A stretch of DNA of 64,000 nt. Source: Bedellia somnulentella. Taxonomy: Eukaryota > Arthropoda > Insecta > Lepidoptera > Bedelliidae. Each line of letters begins with the position of its first letter. The stretch's first letter is position 1. Positions 1-10,229 of the stretch are shown one piece after another. Under the pieces are notes generated by a model that was given only the letters and a program-made list of their open reading frames with translations, did not search any database and was not told the DNA's origin. The stretch lies in the NCBI GenBank assembly GCA_963576735.1, contig OY755197.1, forward strand, positions 322,501 through 386,500, given 5' to 3'. Made by a program: the position numbers and the translations under genes.

Positions 1-118
1 AATATGGAGGTATATCGTCTGGTCCTGAACTTTTGTATATGTTAAGTTTTGATAGAGCCTCTTTGATTTCAGACTTATCAAGTACGACTGTTGACAATAT
101 ACTTTTGTTGCATGTGTC
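1..118 (-). pseudogene. LINE reverse transcriptase fragment
   Basis: Read on the reverse strand, this end of the window encodes a stretch ending in KLNIYKSSGPDDIPPY. That resembles the region just before the first RT motif of jockey/CR1-type non-LTR retrotransposons (the K-S-x-G-P-D-x-I-P signature). It abuts the broken integrase of the neighbouring gypsy element in a different frame, so the junction near 118 joins two unrelated elements. The fragment runs off the left edge. Confidence 0.5.
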
Positions 119-119
119 C

Positions 120-395
120 GACATGTAAATGTCCTATGGGGAGAGGTCCAACTATATCTATATGTATGACCTGAAAGCGTGAGCGGGGTAAATCGTACGT
201 ACCTAAAGGTGCAGATACGTGACGGTTAACCTTAGCACGTTGACATTCAATGCAGGATCGAGTCCATTGACGGCAATCACTGCGAACTCCAGGCCAAACA
301 AATCGCTCGGCAACCAATTTGGCTGAGACGTTGGAGCCTGGGTGACTTAAACAGTGTATGCTGTCAAAAACTTGTTTGCGCAATAGTTTGGGCAC
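120..395 (-). pseudogene. gypsy integrase N-terminus, truncated
   Basis: The translated segment carries an integrase zinc-binding HHCC motif: H14-x3-H18-x29-C48-x2-C51 (HCLSH ... CIEC). It is followed by the start of the catalytic core (FQVIHIDIVGPLP). The core then ends abruptly, and the last 20 or so residues are foreign. It overlaps the end of the pol frame (347-2347) in another frame, so pol carries at least one frameshift between RNase H and integrase. Only the zinc-binding region survives, so no strand-transfer activity is expected. Confidence 0.75.
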
Positions 396-2347
396 AAAAG
401 GTCGGGATGTCGGTGTGCTAACGTCACAGTATAAATGTACACGACTACCTGCGATGGGAATCTTTTTAAGTTGTAGAGAGTTATCCGATTGGGTAATTCT
501 ATATCGGTATTTTGAGCTTCCCCCAGTAAGGTGAGGTCGACAGGGTTTTGCAACTCTTCGATGCGTGACAGGGTGTCAGCCACGATGTTTTCCTTACCGG
601 AAATATGACGTATGTCGGTCGTGAATTGTGCTATCAAATCCAAGTATCTAAACTGACGAGGAGAGCAATTGTTTTTTCGTTCGTGAAAGGCGAAGCTAAG
701 TGGTTTGTGGTCAGTAAAAATTATAAAGTGGCGGGCCTCTAGCATGTGCCTAAAGTATTTAACTGATTCATATATTGCAAGGAGTTCCCTATCATACGGA
801 GAGTACTTCCGTTGTGACGGACTCAACTTGCGAGAAAAGAATGCTAGTGGTTGCCATGTGTTCCCTTTGAATTGTTGAAGTACGGCTCCCATAGCAACGT
901 CCGAAGCATCAGTAGTTAAGGCGAGTTTTGACTCACAGTCAGGGTGGCATAGAAGAGTGGCGTTCGATAAGCTCTTCTTACATTCTTCAAAGAACGCGAG
1001 GGAATCACCGGAAAGACATATGGGATGAGAACCTTTGACCGAACCAACCAAAAGTGAATTGAGGGCTGATTGAATTTCAGCTGCGTGGGGAATGAAACGC
1101 CTGTAAAAATTAATCATTCCAAGGAAACGTCTTAGTTCCTTGACAGTTTTGGGGGGTGGGAAGTCCAGGATAGCTTTTACTTTGCTATCGAGAGGCCTTG
1201 TTCCTGCAGAGGAAATGTGATAACCAAGAAATGTTACGTCTTTGGCGCCGAAAACACATTTTGAAGGGTTGATAAGCATTCCGTACTGCTGCATCCTGGT
1301 AAAGAGCTGACGTAGGTGGTCCTGATGCTGCTCCTCGTCTGCTGAGAATACCAGGAAATCGACGATATAACAGTAGCAGAATTCGAGACCTCTAGTCATT
1401 TCATCGACCAATCTTTGAAATGTCTGTCCAGCGTTGCGAAGTCCGAACGTCATGAACGGAAATTCAAAGAGGCCGAAGGGAGTGGTGATGGCGGTTTTGG
1501 GAATATCTGTGCTGTTGACGGGGACCTGATTATACGCTTTCACCAAATCTATCGTAGAAAAGGTCGTACATCCAGCGATACTGTGCGTAAAGTCGTGGAT
1601 GTGACGAACAGGGTACCTATCGGGGATGGTTCGAGCGTTCAACTGTCGGTAGTCGCCGCAAGGTCTCCAACCATTGTCCTTTTTAGGAGCAAGGTGCAAG
1701 GGAGACGACCAGGGACTTTCTGACGGACGTGCAGTGCCAGTGTCCAACATAGATTGGAATTCCTGCTTGGCAATTTTCAGTTTGTCTGGTGCCAATCGGC
1801 GAGGAGAACAAGAAACTGGGGGTCCTGGGGTGGTGCGGATGTGATGAACGGTACTATGTTTTACTAATCTAACCTTGCCAGATGGACGAGTAATCTCAGT
1901 AAAGTCTTTTAAAATATTGTGGTACTGAGATTCACCACTCATAAGTTTAACCGATAAAACACAATTATTTTCTTTAACATCGACAGCTGAAATTGACAAG
2001 CTAGTGTGGTTGTCAATAAGACGTTGATTACGCACATCAACAATTAAATTAAAATACGACAAAAAATCAACACCTATAATAGCTTTCGTGACATCGGCTA
2101 CGATAAAACGCCATTCGAAGTCACGCCTTAACCCTAAATCTAACACTAAGTGGGCAAACCCAAATGTCTCTATTGCGGTCCCGTTAGCTGCACTTAATTG
2201 GTATCCGGTCTTCGCGCGGCGTTCACGGAGAGCAGACCTTGGGAAGACGCAGACATCACTTCCGGTGTCAACCAAGAATTGGCGCTTCGACCTGCGGTCT
2301 GTGACGAAGAGGCGACCAGATGAAGTGGGGCAATCGCTTGTCGCCAT
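347..2347 (-). CDS. gypsy pol: protease, reverse transcriptase, RNase H
   Basis: The open frame is 666 codons. Near residue 28 is the aspartic protease motif LVDTGSD. RT follows (about 170-400), with the [19 protein letters not shown] block, [13 protein letters not shown] and [16 protein letters not shown]. RNase H follows (about 470-570), with [17 protein letters not shown] and TDHKPL. At the RT active site the expected Y-x-D-D box reads YIVD, so the first catalytic aspartate is valine and polymerisation is probably lost. The gag frame lies immediately upstream and meets it at 2347. By domain order and the protease-RT-RNase H-integrase arrangement it belongs to Ty3/gypsy. Confidence 0.85.
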   Translation of the reverse strand: MATSDCPTSSGRLFVTDRRSKRQFLVDTGSDVCVFPRSALRERRAKTGYQLSAANGTAIETFGFAHLVLDLGLRRDFEWRFIVADVTKAIIGVDFLSYFNLIVDVRNQRLIDNHTSLSISAVDVKENNCVLSVKLMSGESQYHNILKDFTEITRPSGKVRLVKHSTVHHIRTTPGPPVSCSPRRLAPDKLKIAKQEFQSMLDTGTARPSESPWSSPLHLAPKKDNGWRPCGDYRQLNARTIPDRYPVRHIHDFTHSIAGCTTFSTIDLVKAYNQVPVNSTDIPKTAITTPFGLFEFPFMTFGLRNAGQTFQRLVDEMTRGLEFCYCYIVDFLVFSADEEQHQDHLRQLFTRMQQYGMLINPSKCVFGAKDVTFLGYHISSAGTRPLDSKVKAILDFPPPKTVKELRRFLGMINFYRRFIPHAAEIQSALNSLLVGSVKGSHPICLSGDSLAFFEECKKSLSNATLLCHPDCESKLALTTDASDVAMGAVLQQFKGNTWQPLAFFSRKLSPSQRKYSPYDRELLAIYESVKYFRHMLEARHFIIFTDHKPLSFAFHERKNNCSPRQFRYLDLIAQFTTDIRHISGKENIVADTLSRIEELQNPVDLTLLGEAQNTDIELPNRITLYNLKRFPSQVVVYIYTVTLAHRHPDLLCPNYCANKFLTAYTV

Positions 2348-3240
2348 TACTGACTGCCCGTCGAGTTTTCCGACTGGTAGTCACACGGCCGGATGCACTT
2401 GGTAGCATTGCTACCAAAGCGTGAGTGGTACCAGCACACTGGATAACGACGATGGCTGGAATGAGATCGCGTGGTCGATCGGGAGTTGCCGCGTCTATGG
2501 CGATCACGTGACTTATCGCGACCTCGAGCTCGGCCACTACGCACTTCAGCTGACAACGCACTTACTTGGCGCGTAAGTTCAGCGATTTGTTGCGCCATGA
2601 CACTACAAGTCTCGGCAAATCCAGATGAAGAAACAGCTGCAACTTGGGGTGTTGATGGTGCAATATCGTGCACTCGGTCTGCCAAATCCGCAAGGGCTTC
2701 CAACGACAAGAAGGCCTGCGACGCAATAATAGCCTGCGTGCTACCAGGAAGTCGGCTGGACCATATCGTCCTGATAAAATCTTCTGGTACACCAGAACCA
2801 GCAAGTTGAAGCAGGTGTCGGAGGAATTGTGACGGCTTCCGATCACTAAGCTCTTCGTGTGTCAGCAACTGTTTTACTTTTCGCTCACGTGAAGCAGACA
2901 AACGCTTAATAAGCTCAGTCTTGAGTTTCTCGTATTTGCCTGTGGATGGCGGGGAAATAATTATATCTTCCACTTCGGCTGCATGATGTGGATCCAGCTG
3001 TGCAATCACGTGATAAAATTTCGTGCTATCAGTTGTGATATTTGCGATCGCAAATTGTCCTTCCACTTGAGCGAACCAAAGTGCAGGTTTTTCGACCCAA
3101 AACGGAGGCATCTTTACACCGACACGATAAACATCCGAAGTAGGCGGTGCAGTGTAAACGCGCTCCGCGCGCGATGCGTCATGCTGCTTACCGGGTGTTG
3201 GTTCGTGAGCCGTACGCACTGATTCATCACTATCACTCAT
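2347..3240 (-). CDS. gypsy gag-like protein
   Basis: This 297-codon frame starts [12 protein letters not shown] and holds a capsid-like segment ([19 protein letters not shown] ... [15 protein letters not shown] ... [10 protein letters not shown]) typical of arthropod gypsy gag. It ends with a basic [17 protein letters not shown] tract and a zinc-knuckle-like CWYH...C...C cluster. Gag packages the element RNA. The frame is open throughout and the ATG at 3240 is well placed downstream of the putative primer-binding site. Confidence 0.8.
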   Translation of the reverse strand: MSDSDESVRTAHEPTPGKQHDASRAERVYTAPPTSDVYRVGVKMPPFWVEKPALWFAQVEGQFAIANITTDSTKFYHVIAQLDPHHAAEVEDIIISPPSTGKYEKLKTELIKRLSASRERKVKQLLTHEELSDRKPSQFLRHLLQLAGSGVPEDFIRTIWSSRLPGSTQAIIASQAFLSLEALADLADRVHDIAPSTPQVAAVSSSGFAETCSVMAQQIAELTRQVSALSAEVRSGRARGRDKSRDRHRRGNSRSTTRSHSSHRRYPVCWYHSRFGSNATKCIRPCDYQSENSTGSQ

Positions 3241-3261
3241 TTTGTTTTATTATTCACTTGT

Positions 3262-3729
3262 CGGGTGGTCACCAGTTTAGCGCTGTGGGGTAGACAGACA
3301 CGCTAACTTGTATTAAGTCTCTTGATACAATTTCGTAATACTCACGACTATGTCCAGGTGAATAGGTAAGGCGCAGAATAAAATCCGTGATTCACTTAAT
3401 ATTTTATTTCACACACAAATATTAAATACAGAAAGCACAAGCACAAGAGTAAAGTCATAGAAGGAAGAAATATGTGATAGCAAATGAAAGTAGTATTATA
3501 AAAGCAAAAGAATGGAAGTAATCGCGAAGATAAAATAGGCAAGCAAAAATAGTGCGCTCCGCGTCAATACAAATTTTGCACTGATTGTTCTCGATTCTTT
3601 CGGAACACAGCACAGGTGGCGAGATGCGTCACCGCGGCCGGCGCTGGGTCCGCGCGGCGAGTCGCTTCTCGCAGAGGGGCGCGGGCGCCCTAAACCAGTT
3701 TACGGCGCACCTACACTGTGCCCGTTACA
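3262..3729 (-). repeat. putative gypsy 5' LTR and primer-binding region
   Basis: On the reverse strand a segment starting TGTAACGGGCACAGTG at 3729 runs to about 3289 (..TACCCCACA). It is followed by CTGGTGACCACCCGAC, which looks like a tRNA primer-binding site, and then the gag start. The 3' LTR is absent, so the boundaries cannot be verified by comparison. The 3600-3720 part is unusually GC-rich for the area. Confidence 0.45.
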
Positions 3730-4350
3730 AATAATTAAATGTGAATGCTAAAATTACATTGACAAATATTTAATTGAATCGAATTAAAATTGAACATTAT
3801 TAATACAATCATTCTGTGTGTGTGTGTGTGTGTGTGTGTTAAATGTTAGTATGTGGGAACTTAGATTAATGTTAGTAATATTATTATTACGCCACAGGTC
3901 AAAATATCTGTACCAAATGCACTTGAAACTTTAGTATATACCATGTACATTACAATATTTTTTAATTCACAATACATGCAGTATTTCCGATTCAGCGACC
4001 TCGAGAAGTTCAACCCCGTTTTCAAAGCTTCAGATTTAGCGCGCTTTTTAATTTGACGTCACAACCCGTGAGCCGGCCGGTCATTGCCACTGCGCGAAGT
4101 CGGTCCGTTGGGAATGGCGCGATTGTTTCTTGATTTATCCCTTTTATATGCTTGATGAAAATGCAGTTACATAAATGATAGTTACTTCTGCTAACTCGAT
4201 GGGAGTAACTGCGTGAACGTTTGACTTTTGAGAGTTGAGTTGTTACAAAAACTTCTTGCCTGATAGCTGCAGTAAAAGCTTAAAACCACTTATAGGAATT
4301 GAGAAGAATTAATTTTACAGAGGATTATTGTTGTTGGTGATTGTTTTATA
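3730..4350. other. no gene recognised; GT microsatellite inside
   Basis: About 620 bp with no supported gene. It contains a (TG)n microsatellite at about 3814-3839 and a moderately GC-rich stretch around 4000-4110. No splice-consistent coding sequence was found. Confidence 0.5.
3814..3839 (+). repeat. (TG)n microsatellite
   Basis: Thirteen uninterrupted TG dinucleotides. Confidence 0.95.
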
Positions 4351-4351
4351 T

Positions 4352-4567
4352 TATCCATGTACTATCGGCGCAGAATAGCACTATCTCGTTTTTTCACAAG
4401 GGTAAAAAACCGTGACTTAGCAAATTGGTCGCTTTTTCTCACCAATTACCAACAATCTTTATTATTCAATTTTATCCCCACTCAAGTTCCAAAAATAGCT
4501 AACGAATTTCCAAAGCTGAAGCTTTGGCAACCATTTTTTCAATTTTATAGTCGTGATTATATTTATA
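4352..4567 (+). repeat. SINE-A copy, strongly diverged
   Basis: It follows the SINE-A order (GCGCAGAATAGCACTATCTCG, ...CCAATTACCAACAATCTTTATT, CCCCACTCAAGTTCC, ...TTTTATAGTCGTGATTATAT) with many substitutions. It is an old copy lying directly upstream of a younger one. Confidence 0.6.
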
Positions 4568-4594
4568 TTGCTGTGTAGAGTCAGCTTAGAATAG

Positions 4595-4753
4595 TGTGGC
4601 GACCGCTAGACGGCGAACTCACTCGCACACTAGCAGCGTCATAAAAAATCGTACATCGCGGTATCGAAATGTTCCTCTAGCTAAAAATACATACAAATTC
4701 TAAGTTGGTACACAGCAGGGTGTACTGGCCAGTATATCTTTGCTGTTCCCACA
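4595..4753 (+). repeat. TRIM LTR copy 1
   Basis: 159 bp, TG...CA ends, preceded by AATAG. Confidence 0.9.
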
Positions 4754-5009
4754 GTGGTGACCCCCGACAACAACATGACGAATCTTTCTACTACATTTCT
4801 CAATCTACCCACATCTTATACTCCTCGATTACCTTACCAAACTACTCTACTCACCCACCGAGCATCTACTGGCACGCTACTCTGCCTCACTGCTCACACT
4901 GCACTCTTCTACTAGACGGCGAACTCGCTTGCACACTAGTCCCTCTCTACTATTGGTAACAGGTACCTCCTAGCTCTTCGATATCGTCTATCGACTAGGA
5001 AGGGAGTAC

Positions 5010-5167
5010 TGTGGCGACCGCTAGACGGCGAACTCACTCGCACACTAGCAGCGTCATAAAAAATCGTACATCGCGGTATCGAAATGTTCCTCTAGCTAAA
5101 ATACATACAAATTCTAAGTTGGTACACAGCAGGGTGTACTGGCCAGTATTTCTTTGCTGTTCCCACA
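5010..5167 (+). repeat. TRIM LTR copy 2 (shared middle LTR)
   Basis: 158 bp. It differs from copy 1 by a single A in an A-run and a few substitutions, and serves as 3' LTR of the first unit and 5' LTR of the second. Confidence 0.9.
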
Positions 5168-5423
5168 GTGGTGACCCCCGACAACAACATGACGAATCTT
5201 TCTACTACATTTCTCAATCTACCCACATCTTATACTCCTCGATTACCTTACCAAACTACTCTACTCACCCACCGAGCATCTACTGGCACGCTACTCTGCC
5301 TCACTGCTCACACTGCACTCTTCTACTAGACGGCGAACTCGCTTGCACACTAGTCCCTCTCTACTATTGGTAACAGGTACCTCCTAGCTCTTCGATATCG
5401 TCTATCGACTAGGAAGGGAGTAC

Positions 5424-5582
5424 TGTGGCAACCGCTAGACGGCGAACTCACTCGCACACTAGCAGCGTCATAAAAAATCGTACATCGCGGTATTGAAATG
5501 TTTCTCTAGCTAAACATACATACAAATTCTAAGTTGGTACACAGCAGGGTGTACTGGCCAGTATATCTTTGCTGTTCCCACA
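5424..5582 (+). repeat. TRIM LTR copy 3
   Basis: 159 bp, followed by the AATAG target duplication at 5583-5587. Confidence 0.9.
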
Positions 5583-5896
5583 AATAGCATAACCCCATTT
5601 CTTCCGGTGGGTGTACGTAAGAGGCGACTAACGCTATTGGGGCTTTCATGGGATTTCAAGCGATGTGGTTGTAGACCCATCACCAACAACCTTTATTTTG
5701 CCATCTTTTCCCTACTCAACTTTCCAAAAGTGGTTGAGGAATTTCTAATACCTCAGTTCTGGCTACCACTTCTAAGGATTTATGGCCGTGATTATAAGTA
5801 TGTATGATTATATTTTTTGTCTTTAAGTGGCTTTCGATAGTCTTCTATAATAGCTAAGAATAATAGACACATACAAAAACGTTTATTCATTAAAAA

Positions 5897-6050
5897 TATA
5901 TTCTCGGCTATAAATCCCTAGTTGGGGTAGACTGAGCTAAGGAATTAGTAATTCCTCAGCCACTTTTGGAAAGTTAAGCGGGGAAAAGATGGTAAAATAA
6001 AGGTTGTTGGTGAAAACCCCCAATACCGTTAGTCGCCTCTTACGTACACC
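5897..6050 (-). repeat. SINE-A copy, left part (split by the hAT element)
   Basis: Reverse-complement SINE-A from CTCGGCTATAAATCCC to GTCGCCTCTTACGTACACC. The rest of the same copy (ACCGGAAGAGGGGTAGTGC...) resumes at 9561 beyond the hAT insertion. Confidence 0.85.
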
Positions 6051-6208
6051 CAGGGCTGCCTAGGGGCCCCGCCATGATCCGGGGCCCCGCCACGTTCAGG
6101 AGCCCCTTTAAAAATTTGCATAACATTACATCGACGCTATTTTAGTACATTTCGGAACGCATTCCGTATTAGATTGTATATATTTTGTAATTGTTGTTTT
6201 TTTGGGAT

Positions 6209-6490
6209 GTACATAACATAACATAACATAAACGTTCACGCCGTTTATCCCCGAAGGGGTTGGCAGAGGTACCAATACTCCTGAACTCACATGGCAAGCG
6301 CCATCTAGTTTCCAGAGAAGGTACCCACGTTTTGCTAAGACAGTGTACTCACGTGATAGGGGGCAGGCCTATCGCCGTTTTGTACGAATACACTGTCACA
6401 TGACTAAGTACAACTCAGCCATGTGGGTTTCCTCACGATGTTTTCCCTCACCGTTAGCAACCATGATAAATGTAAATGGGATGTACAATA
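6209..6490 (-). mobile_element. SINE-B copy, 5'-truncated
   Basis: It begins with the ACATA-repeat tail followed by ACGTTCACGCCGTTTATCCC and runs through GGTGAGGGAAAACATCGTGAGG-type sequence in reverse orientation. The tRNA-like head is missing. It is nested in the hAT element. Confidence 0.85.
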
Positions 6491-7999
6491 AAGAGTTTTT
6501 ATTATTATTATATTATTATGATCATTATTTATTTATTTATTTGAGAAACAAACGGTACACAATATTTCAAATAAGACAAAAATACAGAGAAGTTCTTGAC
6601 CTATAAAGTTTCTACCAATTGATATACAGACGATACAGAAAAACGCAAATTAAATAACTAATGAAAACAAAACAATTATACATCAGTTGTAATGTGGATA
6701 ATTTATACAAATGAAATTAAGTAAGTTAACTGAATTCTATTGTCATTCCCACCAGACCAAGCAAACACTACAAGATTACAAAATATGCATATAGATTTTA
6801 GGAAATAATGTTAATAATATTTTATGATAATAAAATATACCTAAATAAGATACTTACTTTTCAAGGTTAAAAATACATAAATTAATAATATATAAGATAA
6901 TTATGAATGAAAGTACTTAAAATACATACTTTAATATAATAACATAATAAGTAAATATATAAATATAATATAATAAATAAATATAAATTCAAATAATTAT
7001 ATTAAGAGAAAATTGTATGACTCAAACATTTAGGGTCAATCCGCTGATTCAACAAACTCCAACTGTTTACAAAAGTTCTTAAATTGAGTTAATGATAAAT
7101 CGAAAATGTCAGCTTCGGAAAATTTTGTATTGTAAGAAATAATAGCACGGGAAATAAATGTGTTGGTGGCATAATTAGTCCTAAGAGATGGTGTGTGGAA
7201 TGTGAATGAGTTTCTAGTGTTGTGGGACGGACATCTGAAGTTTAACCTTGATAACAAATAAGGTGAATCAATTAGATTGTGGATGGTTTTAAATAACATT
7301 ACTTGATCCCTAGTGTCTCTAGCACATTTTAAGGGTTTCAAGTTAGGAAGGTTGTTAAAGTATGGAAATCTATAGTTGAGGTGTTTAATAAACTTATTTT
7401 GAATTCTTTGAAGCATTTTGATATATACTTGATACATGGGGTTCCATACTGTTGAGCCATATTGGAGTATTGGTAGTACCAATGCATTATAAAGTGTTAC
7501 AATAGTTTGAGGGCTTTTAAATTCTTTTGACTGACGAAGTACAAATCCTAGCAATTTATACGCTTTGGAGAATACGCTAGAAATATGTTTATCAAATAGC
7601 AATTTAGAGTCAATTATGATGCCAAGATCTCTAACCTCACTTGTTCTTGAAAGGACTTTGGAAAAAAGTGAATAGGGGAATAAATCATATTTGGTTTTCC
7701 TACAAAAGGATATAATATGGCACTTGTCTAAATTAAGTTGTAAATTATTATTACTACAATAGGTAGCAAAGCGGTCAAGATCCGACTGCAAGGCAAGGCA
7801 ATCACCGTAACACGTGATAGTTTTATATATTTTGGTATCGTCAGCGAATAGAAGAAAGAGTGAATGGAAAAATACTTTGTAAATGTCATTTATGAAGATA
7901 TTAAAGAACAGGGGGCCTACATGAGAACCCTGAATTATACCTGATGTTATTGTCACAAATGAAGAAGTGAAACCCTTTACAGTTACGGCAGTTTAAAAG
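6490..7999 (-). mobile_element. LINE (jockey/CR1-like), 5'-truncated
   Basis: The 3' half of a non-LTR retrotransposon in reverse orientation. RT C-terminal coding sequence occupies 7036-7999, and an AT-rich 3' UTR runs down to a TTTATTTATTT stretch near 6525. Truncation at the 5' end removes the endonuclease and the N-terminal RT blocks. Confidence 0.8.
7036..7956 (-). pseudogene. LINE RT, C-terminal part
   Basis: A 306-codon open frame with SGIIQGSHVGPLFFNIFIND (RT block B-like), the catalytic FADDTKIYK box, and the SEVRDLGIIIDSKLLFDKHI thumb region typical of jockey/CR1 clades. The frame continues upstream to about 7997 without an ATG. It lacks the fingers, the first catalytic aspartate block and the endonuclease, so it is a dead 5'-truncated copy although the remaining frame is open. 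Confidence 0.85.
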
Positions 8000-8072
8000 T
8001 TTATAACATACATATACATACAGAACCACAAAGGGCAAGAACTAGCCACCGAAATATATATTTTTTTAAGCC

Positions 8073-9344
8073 AATATAACATTGATGTAAGAAATTTGAG
8101 AGGTCAGTCTTACGATAATGCGTCAAATATGTCTGGTCGTTACAATGGTCTCCAGGCGCATATAAAGAAAATAAATCACCTCGCACACTACGTTCCCTGT
8201 GCAGCGCACTCACTGAATTTGGTTGGAGTACGTGCAGCGGAAAGCTGCGTTGGAGCAATCTCATTCTTCGGATTTGTACAGGCAGTAACTTTTTTTCGGC
8301 ATCAACTCATCGCTGGGCAATTATGCTCGAAAATCTTGAAAAAGGTAAGCATAATTCGCATTCATTGGTTCCGAAAAGAGTATCCGATACAAGATAGTGT
8401 GCAAGGGCCGATGCTACTAAGGCTTTGGCAACTGGTTACAACAGTTTTCAGAAAGCTTTGCAGTCTATTACTAGCGATGAGACTCAGACATCACAAGCGA
8501 TTCACGAAGCTAAATGTCTATTGAATGACTTAGGAAAAAAAGAAAATGCTGTAATGGCCGTATTCTGGGCTGCCATACTAGATCGGATTAATGGTGTCAG
8601 CACATCTTTACAAAAGAAAACAATTAAACTACGAACGGCAGTCTAGCCCTATCAGATTATCTGTCAGATTATTTGACGACTACGAGCCTAGTCAAATGAG
8701 AAAACTGATACTCAATACAGTGATGAGAATCAGCGTGTGCGAAAAAGGAAAAGGCATCACGATGACGGATCAGCAGAAGAAGTCAAAGGAAAAGAGAAGT
8801 TAAAAGTTGATACATATTTGCCAGTACTAGACATGTTGTGTACAGAACTGTCGCGGCGCCTAGAAGCTTACCGGGAAATGTATGATCTGTTTGGGTTTCT
8901 AACAAATTTCTCGACTAAATCGGACGCTGAAATTAGACAGGCTTGTACAAAGTTTAAAGATCATTATTTCGAGGACATTGAGCCTGAGTTTCTAGACGAA
9001 ATGGTGCAGTATAAATACTTCATCTTACAATTAGATGACGAAAAAATTGTGCCAGCCGAGGAGTCTTACAAACTGATTATTGGTAACATGGCACAGTCAA
9101 CTTTCCCGAATGTAATGACAGCTTTGCAAATATATATAGAAGTCTAATGATTACAAACGCCACTGGTGAACGAAACTTTTCCAAATTGAAATTAATTAAA
9201 AACTGTCTTCGTTCAACTATGTCTCAAAAACGCTTGAATTCATTGGCTATAATGGCAATTGAAAATGACGTGTTGGAAAAGATTAACTTTCAGGATGTCT
9301 TGAACGATTTTGTAACAAAAAAAGTTAGAAGAGTTAATATTTAA
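8073..9344 (+). pseudogene. hAT transposase, ZMYM1-like type, frameshifted
   Basis: Successive frames give RGQSYDNASNMSGRYNGLQAH..., PCAAHSLNLVGV (8096-8330), then ANDLGKKEN...FWAAILDRIN (8425-8646). Next come TYLPVLDMLCTELSRRLEAY... (8737-9147) and the C-terminal dimerisation region NATGERNFSKLKLIKNCLRS...MSQKRLNSLAIMAIEND (9147-9344). This order matches the DUF4371 plus hAT C-terminal arrangement of zinc-finger MYM-type-1-like transposases. At least three frame changes and a missing N-terminus (BED/TTF zinc finger) make it non-functional. Confidence 0.85.
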
Positions 9345-9560
9345 GCTAAATGTATGTTTCTTTTTTTAATGCATAAATAAAAATTCTGTTCATTTGATTC
9401 AACATTTTTATTGAATAATATGATGATAAATATATGATATACCCAGGTTAGTAAAAAAAACGTTATTTTGAATTTTGTTGTGTTAACGATAAAATTAGAA
9501 GAGGGTAGGGCCACAGGATGAGCATTGCCTAGGGGCCCCGGCAGGCATAACCCGGCGCTG

Positions 9561-9615
9561 CGTACACCCACCGGAAGAGGGGTAGTGCTATTCTATGCCA
9601 ACACTACATAGCAAG
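9561..9615 (-). repeat. SINE-A copy, right part
   Basis: CGTACACCCACCGGAAGAGG ... CCAACACTACATAGC completes the SINE-A copy begun at 5897. Confidence 0.85.
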
Positions 9616-9628
9616 GAAAAAGGTTTAT

Positions 9629-9905
9629 CTAGTGTTTTAACTGTAGAGTTGAGCCGTGTTCAACTGCAAACGTCTCACATACATTGAGCATCCTGCGCAA
9701 GCCACAAGGTGACGCACTCAGCAGCACCATGTCATCAGCGTAGCTCAAATTATTTACACAAACGTCGTCTATGCGACAACCAACAAACATTCTACTGAGC
9801 GCCTCAAGTAGTGCATTCATGTATATATTAAACAGTAACAGGGAACTCAGCCCACCTTGTCTAACACCGTACTCTAGTACGTACGCACTACTACTCTACT
9901 ATTTC
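9629..9905 (-). pseudogene. LINE RT fragment with YADD box
   Basis: The reverse frame reads GGLSS..LLFNIYMNALLEALSRMFVG...NLSYADDMVLLSASPCGLRRML. This is the RT block B to block C interval of a non-LTR retrotransposon of RTE-like type (YADDMVLL). It is truncated on both sides. Confidence 0.75.
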
Positions 9906-9934
9906 GCACCCGATCACATATGGCCTAGACCTCG

Positions 9935-10229
9935 TTTTTTAACATACCCTTTCTATCTTTTAAATTAATAAAAGACATCAAACTAAACAACTTTGCCTAT
10001 GGAATGCTAAAAAATGAAGATAAAAAACATATGGTCTAATCACAAGATTTTTTTTTTATTTCAGCTGAGGCTAAGAACCTCACTATACTTTCTCAGTTTG
10101 ATCTAGGTACGACACTTTTTATGTATTAATTATTTTGAAAATTACAATATTTTAGATATTCATTCCATAGGCAAAGTTGTTAAGTTTTATGTCCTTAATC
10201 GATTTAAAGTATAAAAAGGGTATATTTTA
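9935..10229. mobile_element. MITE with about 65-bp terminal inverted repeats
   Basis: The left arm (AACATACCCTTTCTAT ... ACAACTTTGCCTATGGAATG) is mirrored by the right arm (CATTCCATAGGCAAAGTTGT ... AAAAAGGGTATATT). The arms are about 65-70 bp around a 150-bp non-coding centre. No clear target duplication was identified. Confidence 0.75.

Larger units (their letters stand above)
118..3729 (-). mobile_element. Ty3/gypsy-type LTR retrotransposon, 3' part lost
   Basis: On the reverse strand, reading from high to low coordinates, the element has a putative 5' LTR, a primer-binding-like site, gag, then pol with protease, RT, RNase H and the start of integrase. It is cut off inside the integrase near 118-140, where LINE sequence begins, so the catalytic core of integrase and the 3' LTR are missing. 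The gag and pol frames meet at 2347 (different frames), as expected for frameshift expression. This copy cannot be autonomous. Confidence 0.85.
4595..5582 (+). mobile_element. TRIM-like LTR retrotransposon, tandem LTR-int-LTR-int-LTR
   Basis: Three nearly identical LTRs (4595-4753, 5010-5167, 5424-5582; about 158 bp, TGTGGCGACC...GTTCCCACA) enclose two nearly identical 256-bp internal regions. Each internal region starts GTGGTGACCCCCGACAACAA, a primer-binding-like site right after the LTR. Each ends ACTAGGAAGGGAGTAC, a polypurine tract right before the next LTR. There is no coding capacity. A 5-bp target duplication AATAG flanks the whole array (4590-4594 and 5583-5587). The features fit terminal-repeat retrotransposons in miniature, mobilised in trans by a full-length LTR element. 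Confidence 0.9.
4569..5812 (+). repeat. SINE-A copy interrupted by a miniature LTR element
   Basis: The SINE-A head (GCTGTGTAGAGTCAGCTTAGAATAG, at 4570-4594) resumes at 5583 with CATAACCCCATTTCTTCCGG and runs to the ATGT-type tail near 5812. The intervening 4595-5582 is a tandem TRIM-like element. AATAG is duplicated exactly on both sides, so the LTR element inserted into this SINE. Confidence 0.85.
6051..9560 (+). mobile_element. hAT-superfamily DNA transposon, degenerate, with nested insertions
   Basis: The ends are CAGGGCTGCCTAGGGG on the left and CGGGTTATG-CCGGCGCTG-type on the right. Read inward, the right end starts CAGCGCCGGG and also carries GGGGCCCCTAGGCAATG. The 8-bp sequence CGTACACC is present exactly at 6043-6050 and 9561-9568, the target duplication length typical of hAT. 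The interior holds a SINE-B piece (6209-6490), an antisense LINE fragment (about 6490-7999), and the 3' half of a hAT transposase pseudogene (8073-9344). The element landed inside a SINE-A copy. Confidence 0.85.

Noticed and set aside
4705..5373. Open frames of 84 and 120 codons in the TRIM
   Set aside because: They repeat with the element and cover LTR and primer site; no protein similarity is visible.
8096..9344. Host ZMYM1-like gene
   Set aside because: Three or more frame breaks, no introns, and it lies between hAT ends with an 8-bp target duplication.
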